This document shows positions 50,923-60,465 of a stretch of 64,000 nucleotides of DNA, piece after piece (within the stretch, counting starts at the first letter, position 1; the number at the start of each line of letters is the position of its first letter). This DNA comes from CAUZIB01 sp963578805. GTDB taxonomy: Bacteria; Acidobacteriota; Vicinamibacteria; Vicinamibacterales; UBA8438. The position numbers and the translations under genes were made by a program. The DNA lies in the NCBI GenBank assembly GCA_963578805.1, contig CAUZDY010000010.1, positions 21,082-85,081 of the forward strand. Direction: 5' to 3'. The notes below the pieces were generated by a model. It was not told where the DNA came from, searched no databases, and saw only the letters and a program-made list of their open reading frames with translations.

Positions 50923-53357
50923 GTGTCAAAAGTCGAATAACATTGCCAACGATCGTGATCACCAAGAACGGCGCGAACGATCGCTGTCCGTGTGGACAGC
51001 GCAGGACCTATCAGCGGTATTGTGGCGAAGCAGGTCCCTACCGCGTTGGGTCACGACCGCGGCGCGCTATGGTCCGGGCGGCGGTGCTGGTCACACTCGG
51101 CCTCGTGAGCCTGCTGGGCGTCTCCTGCGGGTGGTCGGAAGACCCACGTGCCGACGCTGAACGCCGCGCGCAGGAACTCCTTGCTGAGCGGACAGCCCTG
51201 GACGAGACCGTCTGGGCGGAAGAGCGGCTGGCTCAGCAATACGAAGCAACGTTTGTCTCGCTGTGGGACAACCTGCGGGAGGCCCAGGACAAATCCAGTG
51301 TGCTGGCGGGGTTCGAGCTGCGTGAGATCACCATCGGCGAACCGAGTCCAGCGCGTGAGCTGATCGACGGCATCTTCACCACCGACCTCAGTGCTTCACC
51401 TCAGACGCTCACACAGACGGAGTGGATCGGTCTTCTGGACCGCCTCCAAGAGCGAGGCTTCACGCTCGTTCAGAGCGAATGGCATCATGCGTCATTTGAT
51501 ACCGATGCGTCGGGCCACCGCGTCTCAACGTTCAACATCGTTCTCCACGTGACCGCCGCCGACCCGGTGGCGCGATACGAAATCACCGGACCAATTCAGG
51601 TGGTTTGGGCCGATGAGCAAGATGCCTCTGGACGGTTCGTACCGGTGTCGATCGATGCGACCGGCCTCTCGGTCATTTGGCGCCATGGCCAGCCAATCTT
51701 CGAGGCGACGGAACTTGCTTCGTTTGCGCTCCCCGGTCGCGACAGCATGCGTGTTGTGGCCCACGACCTCGATGGCGATCAGCTGACGGACCTTGTCTAC
51801 CCAGCGCAGAATGCCGTGCTGTGGAACCGTGGTGACGGTCGCTTCGAGCAGGCAGAGCTGCTCGATCACCCGGTCCCAGACCTCTACAAGGGGGTCTTTG
51901 CCGACTTTACCGGCGACGGCAGGTTCGATTTCTTGGTGGCCGCTGGACTGGCGGGGACCGACCCACCACGATGGGCCCTCTTCCTCTACGAGCAGGATAC
52001 GTCGCAACGATTCAGCACACCGCCGTCGACCGTAGTCGACCCCGAAACAGTCACCCTCCGGGTCCCGTCGTCCTACGCCGTGGGTGATGTGGACGGAGAC
52101 AATGACCTGGACGTCTACCTCGGACAGTACAAGAATCCGTATACCGACGGTCAGTTCCCAGATCCGTACTATGACGCGAACGACGGCCACCCAGCCTATC
52201 TGTTACTCAACCAGGGCAACGGCCAGCTGGAGGACGCGACAGAACAGGCGGGACTGACCGCGAAGCGCTATCGCCGGACCTACCGCTCCTCGTTCGTCGA
52301 TCTGGACGATGATCACGACCTCGATCTGCTGGTCGTCAATGACTTCGCCGGCATCGACCTCTATTTCAACGATGGAGAGGGACATTTCACCGACGTCACA
52401 CAATCGGCAGTCGATGTGGCGGAAAACTTCGGTATGAGCCACACCTTTGCCGACTTCAATAGCGATGGGCGGCTCGATTTCTACGTCACCGGCATGTCAT
52501 CGACCACGGCGCGTCGGCTGGAACAGATGGGGCTCGTGCGAACCGATATGCCCGAACATACCCGCAAACGGATGGATATGGCGTATGGCAACCGGATGTA
52601 TCTCGCCGAGGAGACACCGGGCCAGTACCGGCAGCCTCCGTTCCGCGACCGTGTGGCCCGGTCCGGCTGGACCTGGGGAGTCGCCGCCGCCGACGTCAAC
52701 AACGACGGCTATCCTGACATCTATGCGGCCAACGGTCACCTCAGTGGAGAGACGGCAAAAGACTACTGCAGCCGGTTCTGGACCCACGATATCTACTCTG
52801 GCAGCCAGGAAGATCTGGCGAAGATGCTGCTCTTCACGGTTGAAGGGGAAGCGAAGGAAGGGATGTCATGGAACGGATTCGAGCACAACCACCTGTTTTT
52901 GAATCTGGCTGGGCAGGACTTTATCAACGTCGCATTTCTTATGGGTGCGGCGATGGAGCAAGACAGCCGGGTGGTGATCGCCGACGACTTCGATGCCGAC
53001 GGCCGGATAGACCTGCTGGTGAGCTCAACCGGCCTGCCGCCGTTCGCTGATGACCTGCTGACGCTGCACCTGCTGCGCAACCGCGGTGAGTTTGACCACC
53101 ACTGGATCGGTGTGCGTCTGCGGGGTGCGCCGGGTGTCTCACCGCTCGGCGCTCGGATCACCGTGGTGTATGCCGACGGCCAACAGACGGCCGCGATCGT
53201 CACCGGAGATTCGTTTATGGCCCAGCACCCGTTGGTTAAGCACTTTGGCCTCGGGCAGCGTGACGCGATCGAGTTTCTCGAGGTGCGCTGGCCAAACGGC
53301 GAGGTCACGCGATTGGACCAGCCGGCGATCGATCAATATCACACGCTCTCGCCCTGA
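50919..53357 (+). CDS. CRTAC1-type FG-GAP/ASPIC protein with N-terminal SEC-C-like motif
   Basis: About 812 residues from ATG 50919. An ATG at 51069 begins a standard lipoprotein signal (MVRAAVLVTLGLVSLLGVSC), so translation may really start there. If the longer start is used, the first 50 residues carry NDRCPCGQRRTYQRYCGE, close to the SEC-C zinc motif. Seven FG-GAP loops follow (VAHDLDGDQLTDLVYP, ADFTGDGRFDFLVA, GDVDGDNDLDVYLG, VDLDDDHDLDLLVV, ADFNSDGRLDFYVT, AADVNNDGYPDIYAAN, DDFDADGRIDLLVS), then the ASPIC/UnbV domain to the end (SPLGARITVVYADGQQTAAI). It ends six bases from the convergent glycosyltransferase gene. Confidence 0.88.
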   Translation: MSVKSRITLPTIVITKNGANDRCPCGQRRTYQRYCGEAGPYRVGSRPRRAMVRAAVLVTLGLVSLLGVSCGWSEDPRADAERRAQELLAERTALDETVWAEERLAQQYEATFVSLWDNLREAQDKSSVLAGFELREITIGEPSPARELIDGIFTTDLSASPQTLTQTEWIGLLDRLQERGFTLVQSEWHHASFDTDASGHRVSTFNIVLHVTAADPVARYEITGPIQVVWADEQDASGRFVPVSIDATGLSVIWRHGQPIFEATELASFALPGRDSMRVVAHDLDGDQLTDLVYPAQNAVLWNRGDGRFEQAELLDHPVPDLYKGVFADFTGDGRFDFLVAAGLAGTDPPRWALFLYEQDTSQRFSTPPSTVVDPETVTLRVPSSYAVGDVDGDNDLDVYLGQYKNPYTDGQFPDPYYDANDGHPAYLLLNQGNGQLEDATEQAGLTAKRYRRTYRSSFVDLDDDHDLDLLVVNDFAGIDLYFNDGEGHFTDVTQSAVDVAENFGMSHTFADFNSDGRLDFYVTGMSSTTARRLEQMGLVRTDMPEHTRKRMDMAYGNRMYLAEETPGQYRQPPFRDRVARSGWTWGVAAADVNNDGYPDIYAANGHLSGETAKDYCSRFWTHDIYSGSQEDLAKMLLFTVEGEAKEGMSWNGFEHNHLFLNLAGQDFINVAFLMGAAMEQDSRVVIADDFDADGRIDLLVSSTGLPPFADDLLTLHLLRNRGEFDHHWIGVRLRGAPGVSPLGARITVVYADGQQTAAIVTGDSFMAQHPLVKHFGLGQRDAIEFLEVRWPNGEVTRLDQPAIDQYHTLSP

Positions 53358-53362
53358 TCGTC

Positions 53363-55759
53363 TTACCTCCCACGTAGCTGCAGCACGTCGTTTAGATTGG
53401 CCCGAGCTTCGGCAAACATTGGTTCGATCTGCAGCGCCTGCCGGAACTGCTCCACTGCCTCGTCCAGCGCTCCCTGGATCGCAAGGACCAGCCCAAGGCT
53501 GTTATACCCGTCAGCTTCCGCCGGTTGGAGTCTGACAATCTGGCGGAGGTGATCGATCGCCTCGTCAAAACGACCTTGGGTCAGGAGTGCCTTGCTCAGG
53601 TTGTTGTGGGCCTCAGCGAAGTCAGCGTTGATCTCCAGCGCCCGGCGGAAGTGTATAAGAGCCTCTTCCAGGTTGCCCTGAGTACCTAACGCAATACCAA
53701 GACTGTTATGAATGGCAAATCCGTCGGGGTCGACCTGCGTGGCCCGGCGAAGGTGGTTGACCGCTTCATCCACGTTCCCCTGCGCGAGAAGCGCCTCGCC
53801 GAGATCGCTCCGGAAGTCACTGTCTGCCGGTGCGACCTGGACCGCACGACGATAATAAGGGATCGCCTTCGCCAGATCCGCCTGAGCCTGGAACACTCTG
53901 CCGAGGTTGTGGTAGGCCGTGCTCTGGTCGGGTGCGAGGCGGATCGCTTCCTGAAAGTGATCCGCCGCCTCATCGAACGTCTCTTGCGCATACAGCAAGT
54001 TGCCTAAGTTGTTGTGGGCTTCGACAAAGTCTGGCGCCAGCTCAAGGGCCCGGCGGTAGTGGGACGCGGCCTCGCTCGACCTCCCGCCCTCGACAAGGAT
54101 ATTCGCTAGGTTCGAGTGCGTCCCGGCGTTCTCGGGGTCGAGCGCCAGCGCCGCACGATACTGCTCGACCGCTTCGTCTGCTTGGCCTCGAGTGCGGAGA
54201 ATGAGACCCAGAGCGCTGTGTGCACCTCCCTCCTGTGGGTCCAACTCGATCGCTCGACGATAATGCTCCACCGCCTCGTTCAGTCGATCCTGCGCTCGAA
54301 AGGCTGTCCCCCACCTCATCTCCGTCGCTGCCCGCATCCGATCCTTGGACAGAATCGGCCAATTCGATAACACGGCGAGCAGGACGATGGCGACGACGGC
54401 CGGAACACGCTGCGACGCCCGCGCGTCGCGGAGGCAGCGTCGCCCATTCACCAACCCGAACGAGGCGAACAACACAAGGAACGGTACCAGCGGGTAGCGG
54501 TGTTGCGCACTGACGTAGAACAGCAGCATGCTGGCTGCATAGGTGACGAACATCCCGTAGAGCAGCCACAGATCACGCCACTGTCGCCAGCTGACCCAGA
54601 CACCAAGCAGCGCGAGCGGCACCATCACGCCGACGTGGGTCACATACGTGGTCAGCCGAAGTAGAATCGACCGATCGGCGTGGGAGTACTGGCTCTCTGT
54701 ATCAATTACCTCGGTTGCGCTAAAGACCAGGGCAAACTTTCTGCCGATGAGCGAGACCCAATCTCCAGGTTGCGCGATGATGTCGTCGAGCGCCTGCCGA
54801 AACCAGTAGCGTGAGACCTCCGCGCGTGTCAGCGACACTCCCACCGCTTGCTCGGCCAGCGCCATGGCATCGGCACGCTCAAACGCCCTGCCGCCACCGG
54901 CCGACGACAACGGCCGATATGTTCCATCGGCCTCCGCGTTGTTGCCGATATAGAACGCAGGACCGAGTTCTGACACGATCAGGCGAAAGTCGCCGCTGAC
55001 GAGTTGGTTGCGGACGCCACCAGGCACTACCGCAGCCATCAGGCCCGCCAGCAGGATCGCGGCGAGCACCAGGCGCTGCCGTCCCAGATTTCGATGCTGC
55101 AGGACCACCCATCCAAACATCGGAACCAGGAACACCCAGGCGATCTCCTGCGTCAGGCTGAGACACCCCAGTGCAAACCCTGACCAGAGCCACGACAGAC
55201 GCCAGGTCGGATCTTGAACGAGGCCACTTACGTGCCACAAGAACAAAGAGACAAAAAAGAGATCGAGCACGGACGCCTGAATCGCCGCATCGGCAAAGAT
55301 CGCAGGGGCGCACATACCAAGCATCAGACCCGCCACGAGACCGGTGCGCTTCGAGCTTAGACGCCACCCCGCGGCGCCCAGCAACACACACGAGAGAGAG
55401 CCGACGACCGCCTGGAAGATCGCGACGATAGTGGGGTCCCGTCCGAAGTACGTATAGATCACCGCGAGAAAATAGGGATACAGCGGCGACTGATCGACCA
55501 TGCCGCGGCCCAGCCAGTCACCCGCCGCGAGCGCCTGCGCCCAGGTGTCGTAGCGCTCCGCGTCACCGACAACGAGGGGAAAGACCGGTGCTGTTCGAAT
55601 CTGCCAGAGGTGTAGAGCTCGTGCCAGCAGGGCGACCGCAAAAATACCAAGGGCAGTCCAACGAAACGACTCCCGTCCTGGGCGGATGTCAGTCCTCGCT
55701 GCAGGTGCCGGTTGGCCACGAGGCACAGACCTGCGCGTGTCACGACGACGCTTCGTCAT
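53363..55759 (-). CDS. membrane glycosyltransferase (GT39/GT83 type) with nine TPR repeats
   Basis: 798 residues. The first 475 are a polytopic membrane domain with the ArnT/PMT-like pattern: a first helix, then AERYDTWAQALAAGDWLGRG and QSPLYPYFLAVIY, and about ten further helices. The soluble C-terminus (about 480-795) has nine TPR units, each ending in the DP/AP turn (AVEHYRRAIELDP, AVEQYRAALALDP and so on). Such enzymes transfer a sugar from a polyprenyl phosphate donor to an envelope acceptor. It is convergent with the preceding gene. No polysaccharide locus is nearby. Confidence 0.88.
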   Translation of the reverse strand: MTKRRRDTRRSVPRGQPAPAARTDIRPGRESFRWTALGIFAVALLARALHLWQIRTAPVFPLVVGDAERYDTWAQALAAGDWLGRGMVDQSPLYPYFLAVIYTYFGRDPTIVAIFQAVVGSLSCVLLGAAGWRLSSKRTGLVAGLMLGMCAPAIFADAAIQASVLDLFFVSLFLWHVSGLVQDPTWRLSWLWSGFALGCLSLTQEIAWVFLVPMFGWVVLQHRNLGRQRLVLAAILLAGLMAAVVPGGVRNQLVSGDFRLIVSELGPAFYIGNNAEADGTYRPLSSAGGGRAFERADAMALAEQAVGVSLTRAEVSRYWFRQALDDIIAQPGDWVSLIGRKFALVFSATEVIDTESQYSHADRSILLRLTTYVTHVGVMVPLALLGVWVSWRQWRDLWLLYGMFVTYAASMLLFYVSAQHRYPLVPFLVLFASFGLVNGRRCLRDARASQRVPAVVAIVLLAVLSNWPILSKDRMRAATEMRWGTAFRAQDRLNEAVEHYRRAIELDPQEGGAHSALGLILRTRGQADEAVEQYRAALALDPENAGTHSNLANILVEGGRSSEAASHYRRALELAPDFVEAHNNLGNLLYAQETFDEAADHFQEAIRLAPDQSTAYHNLGRVFQAQADLAKAIPYYRRAVQVAPADSDFRSDLGEALLAQGNVDEAVNHLRRATQVDPDGFAIHNSLGIALGTQGNLEEALIHFRRALEINADFAEAHNNLSKALLTQGRFDEAIDHLRQIVRLQPAEADGYNSLGLVLAIQGALDEAVEQFRQALQIEPMFAEARANLNDVLQLRGR

Positions 55760-55853
55760 GGTTCCCGTCCGTCAGATCTGACGGATCGTACCACTTTCGG
55801 CTCGACGGCGTAGCGAATCGGCGCGCTGGAAGCTGACAGGCGAGGAGTGATCG

Positions 55854-55902
55854 AAAAAATGGTCGTGACGGGCGCGGTCTCTGGCGGACCGCGCTCGTCA
55901 CG
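55854..55902 (-). terminator. rho-independent terminator of the TonB receptor gene
   Basis: On the minus strand, eight bases after the receptor stop, two 16-base arms (55864-55879 and 55887-55902, one wobble pair, seven-base loop) form a GC-rich hairpin; six T (complement of 55854-55859) follow. The best terminator in the window. Confidence 0.85.
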
Positions 55903-55909
55903 GGAAGAC

Positions 55910-58900
55910 CTAGAACGTCACGTCAGCGCTTACTTCGAACAAGCGAGCATCCAGAATCGCCGAGTTCGTCTGCACCGGCTGAGGTCGTAGCCAGCTTCCA
56001 CCAAACCTAGGGTTGGATCCCAGAATCGCGGCGGAGTTAAACGCATTGAAGGCATCGAGATTCAGTCGCAGGGTCGTGCCCCCGAAGCTCAGCGCCTTGC
56101 TCAGACGCACGTCGAGCTGGTTGCGCCGGTCTTCGAACATCGTGTACGGCTCGATGAGCGGCACGAGGACGCTTCTTTTGCCACCCGCCAGGTTGCGACC
56201 CAACGACGGTGAGATGTCGGCGTTACTGGCCGAGTAGTCGGCCAAGATGTCCGGTCCGGCCACGCTCTGGAAAACCGCAGCCAGCGAGAAGTCGCCCGGC
56301 AACGGGACGCTCCCATGCAGCTTGAGCTGGAGGTTGGCCTTGAACGGTTTTTCTTGACGGCAGTGCTCCCCGAACGAGCTTGTTCTGCCGAACCACCGTG
56401 CTCGCTCGTCGAGCGCTTGGTTCGGTATATCAACCGTGAAGCAGGCGTCGTCGATCGTGCGCCCAAAGTCAACACCCCCGCCCATGACAAAGCCGTTGCC
56501 GACCCGGGCATCCATATTGACACCAAAAAAATCCGAGACACGCGAGCGGTCTCCAAAATCCTCCGCCCTCGTCACGTAGTTGTCAGACAGACCATACTTT
56601 GCCTCCGAGATGTCGTATAGACCACAGACCTGATAGCCGCCGCCATCGGGCAACCGCGAATCGCTCGGTGCGGTGATGCAGTACGGATCATAGTCATCGG
56701 GGCCGACCGCGCGATTATCTGTGACGACGAAGTTCTTGTACCAATTGCGGTAATAGCCGCCGGTTACCGACACGCCTGGAAAAAGCTCGTGCTGGATTTC
56801 CAACGCCGTATCCCACAAGTAGTCGCGGTTGCCGAAACCGGCTATCACCTGGTCATCGAAATGTTTAGTGATCCGGGTGCCGCCGAAGTTCGCATTCGAG
56901 AACTTGCCGCACTCACCGTTCGCTACAGGGTTAAGCAGATCGCAATCCGGGTGAAAATCCCCGTTGCTGTCGGTCCACGCGCGGTTGACCGACAACACCG
57001 CAGTCCTGAGTGGGTTGACGTCCTGGCTGAACGCGGCATTGTTCCCAACCACATACCGGCCGATCGAAAACTTGAGCGCCGTGCTGCCAGTGCCTGTCAC
57101 GTCATACGCGATCCCGGCCCGCGGATTTATGTCGGTCCAATTTGGTACGTTGGGGACTGCGGCGAACTTACGTGCCCCGAGGAACCTGGTGGCGGGGACA
57201 TCCTTTGCGGTCGATTCCCCGTTGAAGTAATCCATCCGTAGGCCGAGATTGAGCGACACCCGGTCCAGGGTCCACTGATCTTGGACGTAGATCGCCATGT
57301 CGGCCTTTACTTTCTTGCCGAGGTCGTAGGCTTGGTGATCGGCGATATCCGGTGTCCCATACATTGTGAGCCGGCTCGGCAGGCCGTTCCTGAAGGCGTA
57401 TTCCAAGGGGATACCACCGTTGTGATACGACCCTCGCTCGTCCATCCCCTGTTCGATCTTGATCCCTGTCTTAAAGTTGTGTGATCCGGTCACGTACGAC
57501 ACGCTGAACCGCTGGGCGTCACGGTCGGTCTTCCGGTCGCCGTACGGGCCGCTGCCACCGGCGGCGTTGTATCGGAAGCCGGTTGTCAGCTCCCGGTAGG
57601 CGATATCGTTGGGACCCACGCCACCTCCGCCGGTACCTTGTCCGTCCTGCGGGGTCACGTTCCAACGCTGCAGCATCGTCGACACCCCAGCCTCGAGCAG
57701 AAGCCGGTTACTTACCGCGCCGGTCCAGGTCACCTGATACAGGCCTGATGGCGGCGGGAAGTTCCAGGCGTTAAGCGCTTCCGGAGCCTGGAATCCACGC
57801 TGACGCCGATGCCGGGGCATGTAATTGCTCTGAACATCGACGAAGCCGCTGATCTTATGCGCTTGCGACGCTTGCCACGTCAAGCGAAAGGCGTTGCTCC
57901 GTAATCTCTCGATCTGGTCGCTTTGCCGACTCAGGTCGGGAGTGTAGACCGGCGTGCCCTGCGTCTTGTTCCAGAAGACGCCAGCGATTTGATTCCGGCT
58001 CCCCGTCCACCGATGCGCCGTGAAGAACCAGAGCTTGTCCTGCGCGATCGGCCCGCCCAGGGTCCCCTCAGCGTGGTAGATGGCATTGATATCGAACCCG
58101 GTCGAGAGGCCGCGGTCCTTCAGCTTTTGGCTCAAGTTGCTGCTCTGCATCTTGTCGTTCGCAAACAGGCCGTTCATGCTGCCGCTGAGGAAGTTACTAC
58201 CCTGCTTGGGGATAGCGTTCATGTTGACGCTGCTGGTGCTGCCCTCGGCCGAGAAGCCGGAGATTTCCACCACCATCTCTTCCAGCATCGACCCGGTGAT
58301 GATGTAGGAGACACTGGCAACGCCGCACATGTTGCTGACCGTCATGCCGTCATAGGTGTACTTGTTGCTGTTGGTTTTGCCGTGGAATCCGGCGACCTGC
58401 GCCTGCTGCGAGTAGGCACCCGCAGAACCGCCGACATCGGGATTACCAACCATCCCTGGGGTCACGTTCGCGAGCATCGCCATACTCTTGTTGTTGCTTG
58501 GCAGCGTGGCGAGAAGCTCCTCGGTGAGGACGTTCTGCGCACGGACGTTCTGCACGTCAACTACTGGGCTTTGCCCGGTGACGGTGATCGTCTCTTCGAT
58601 ACCGCCCACCTGCATGTCGGCGTTGACCTGGGCTGTGAATCCTGACGTTAGGTCGATACCTTCCCGGATGATCGTCGAGAAGCCCGGAAGCGTAAAGGTG
58701 ACGTTGTAGGTGCCCGGTACCAGATCGATCACGTTGTAGCGACCTTCACCGTCGGTGAACGCAACCCGTGACCCTTCGATCAACGCCGGGCTGGACACCT
58801 CAACGGTAACACCTGGCAGCACACCTCCCGTGTCGTCTAGCACGGTGCCCGAAACGCCGGAACCCTGCTGGGCGGACGCCACAAATGAAAGCGCGAGAAA

Positions 58901-58945
58901 GGAGAGAATCGTCGTGCTGCACCTTACGACTCGTCTAGTGGTCAT
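55910..58945 (-). CDS. TonB-dependent receptor with N-terminal carboxypeptidase-regulatory domain
   Basis: 1011 residues from ATG 58945, with GAGAGG six bases upstream. A Sec signal is followed by the regulatory domain (about 28-105, GTVLDDTGGVLPGVTVEVSS, DGEGRYNV, PGTYNVTFTLPGFST), a plug domain (about 115-230, GQSPVVDVQNVRAQNVLTEE) and a long outer-membrane beta-barrel (YVTGSHNFKTGIKIEQG, MAIYVQDQWTLDRVSLNLGL, LRLNLDAFNAFNSAAIL). The barrel ends in a C-terminal Phe (SADVTF), as required for Bam-dependent insertion. This is the Oar-like class of Acidobacteriota, importing an unknown ligand. A strong terminator follows the gene. Confidence 0.93.
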   Translation of the reverse strand: MTTRRVVRCSTTILSFLALSFVASAQQGSGVSGTVLDDTGGVLPGVTVEVSSPALIEGSRVAFTDGEGRYNVIDLVPGTYNVTFTLPGFSTIIREGIDLTSGFTAQVNADMQVGGIEETITVTGQSPVVDVQNVRAQNVLTEELLATLPSNNKSMAMLANVTPGMVGNPDVGGSAGAYSQQAQVAGFHGKTNSNKYTYDGMTVSNMCGVASVSYIITGSMLEEMVVEISGFSAEGSTSSVNMNAIPKQGSNFLSGSMNGLFANDKMQSSNLSQKLKDRGLSTGFDINAIYHAEGTLGGPIAQDKLWFFTAHRWTGSRNQIAGVFWNKTQGTPVYTPDLSRQSDQIERLRSNAFRLTWQASQAHKISGFVDVQSNYMPRHRRQRGFQAPEALNAWNFPPPSGLYQVTWTGAVSNRLLLEAGVSTMLQRWNVTPQDGQGTGGGGVGPNDIAYRELTTGFRYNAAGGSGPYGDRKTDRDAQRFSVSYVTGSHNFKTGIKIEQGMDERGSYHNGGIPLEYAFRNGLPSRLTMYGTPDIADHQAYDLGKKVKADMAIYVQDQWTLDRVSLNLGLRMDYFNGESTAKDVPATRFLGARKFAAVPNVPNWTDINPRAGIAYDVTGTGSTALKFSIGRYVVGNNAAFSQDVNPLRTAVLSVNRAWTDSNGDFHPDCDLLNPVANGECGKFSNANFGGTRITKHFDDQVIAGFGNRDYLWDTALEIQHELFPGVSVTGGYYRNWYKNFVVTDNRAVGPDDYDPYCITAPSDSRLPDGGGYQVCGLYDISEAKYGLSDNYVTRAEDFGDRSRVSDFFGVNMDARVGNGFVMGGGVDFGRTIDDACFTVDIPNQALDERARWFGRTSSFGEHCRQEKPFKANLQLKLHGSVPLPGDFSLAAVFQSVAGPDILADYSASNADISPSLGRNLAGGKRSVLVPLIEPYTMFEDRRNQLDVRLSKALSFGGTTLRLNLDAFNAFNSAAILGSNPRFGGSWLRPQPVQTNSAILDARLFEVSADVTF

Positions 58946-59036
58946 GGTCAGCCTCTCGTAAAGGATTTTCATGTCTGAACTGCTGGCGTAGAGTAGAAAG
59001 TAGACACAGTAGAAACAAAACTATTCTTGGATAAAG

Positions 59037-60065
59037 TTATCTCGATTCGATCTGTGTGGGCCCTTCGGCGGCGCGTGCGCCGCTGAGGATATTCTGCGCC
59101 CCGTAATTCCCTTCGTGGCACGCATACTCATAGAGTGGACCGGTCGTCACACCTCGAGCCGCCTGGTTTGTCGTCAAATACGTTTCGATTGTCCATGGGC
59201 TCGTGAACCGTTCGGGGTCGGTGACCGTTACAGTGTATAGCATTGTCTCGGCGTCAAGACGCGTGTAGCGCTCAACCAGATGCAGTGTCGGGGATGGCGC
59301 TCGCCAGACCGCGGTGAAACGGTAGTCTCGCCATCGATCGACAAAATCCTTGGAATCGACGACGAGGGTGTCACCTTCCCACCGGCCACGCAGGTCTCCG
59401 TTCCATTGACGAATACCGCCACCGACATGTGGCCTCCCGTCGAGTGGAATGATGCGACGCTCATGAAACATCTCGTGAAGAATCACGACATGGTCGGTGG
59501 TCTGGACGATCTGATGATTCGGGTTGTAGCCGAGCCAGACCATCGCCAGGGCCCCATCCCCGAGGCAACGCTCTCCGGTGTCGAGGTCGACATGAGAATC
59601 GTACGGAGGGGTCCCATACGCCCGTTGGTAGTCCAGCGCCTCTTGCCTGTAAGGAATGCGTCCGTCTGCAGGATCGACAACGAGCGATGTCCGCTTGGAC
59701 GGGAGAATCGTGGTCCCAGAGTCGAACCACTCGGGGTTATAGTCGCCCACACCGTCCTGAGTAAGCGGTACCCCCGTCTTGGGATCAACGGGACGCGGAG
59801 CGAACTGCTTTTCGGTCGCGACCCGTTCCAGAGCCGCCACATCCTCCTCAGTCAGAAACGCCCGGTCAGCGTACTCCTCAGGACGTTCCAAACTCGTCAA
59901 GGTCGACCCCGTCCAAACACCCTGCAGATCAGGTCGTCCGTCGGGTGTCCGCGGAACGGCGGCGTCATCCACCTTAGGCCCCTGCGACTGGCTCGCCGCG
60001 GGTAGCGGTACGAACAAGATCAGTGCAACCAACCCTCGTAATACGCCAATAAAGAAACGCGACAT
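59037..60065 (-). CDS. secreted PDLQGVW-type protein (paralogue 2)
   Basis: 342 residues with a Sec signal (1-25, ASQSQ). The mature start reads RTPDGRPDLQGVWTGSTLTS. The order of blocks matches the protein at 2476-3510: TSLVVDPADGRIPY, RCLGDGALAMVWLGYNPNHQ, HVVILHEMFHERRIIPLDGR and YEYACHEGNYGAQNILSGAR. The paralogue carries FQEHIHEVRLIPIDGR in the same place. Where this one has MFHERR the other has HIHEVR, so a conserved His lies in both. It lies 91 bases downstream of the TonB receptor's start region but on the same strand, so it stands upstream of the receptor in transcription order. Confidence 0.8.
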   Translation of the reverse strand: MSRFFIGVLRGLVALILFVPLPAASQSQGPKVDDAAVPRTPDGRPDLQGVWTGSTLTSLERPEEYADRAFLTEEDVAALERVATEKQFAPRPVDPKTGVPLTQDGVGDYNPEWFDSGTTILPSKRTSLVVDPADGRIPYRQEALDYQRAYGTPPYDSHVDLDTGERCLGDGALAMVWLGYNPNHQIVQTTDHVVILHEMFHERRIIPLDGRPHVGGGIRQWNGDLRGRWEGDTLVVDSKDFVDRWRDYRFTAVWRAPSPTLHLVERYTRLDAETMLYTVTVTDPERFTSPWTIETYLTTNQAARGVTTGPLYEYACHEGNYGAQNILSGARAAEGPTQIESR

Positions 60066-60465
60066 TGGTAATACACCAACTAAAAGAGACGCGACATTGA
60101 CCCAATCAGCCTAACTAGGCTTACTAGGTGGCACTAATACATGCTTGTTTTATCAAACTTGACATTAGCAGTCAAGTGGCGCCAAGAAACAAGAATAATC
60201 CCAGCGTTAGGCTGTCAACTCGGTAGGCTTGCCGCAGCGCATCCACTTCTTTCAGCCAGCCCTGTGCCTGATTTTAACTCGGAACGCTTAGGGACGCCAC
60301 TTTCCTCGTGATGTCCGAGCTTCCTCTTTTTGTAACCCGTTACAACAGTAGCGGGTCAACGAAGACGGGGGTTAGAGTGTTGGCGGGTGCGCGGCGTCCC
60401 ACTCGCGGAAGAGGCGCTGAGCAGGTACTGCTGGTTCGTCGACCCTTGGTCGAGGACCGGGAAGG
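60066..60465. other. intergenic with dispersed repeat copy f
   Basis: Copy f (about 60349-60425) has AGCGGGTCAACGAAGACGGG, GGTTAGAGTG, GGCGGGTGCGCGGCGTCCCA and CTCGCGGAAGAGGCGCTGAGC; it is the fullest copy of the family. It lies 40 bases past the stop of the DUF5916 gene. No gene or terminator was seen in the rest. Confidence 0.6.
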
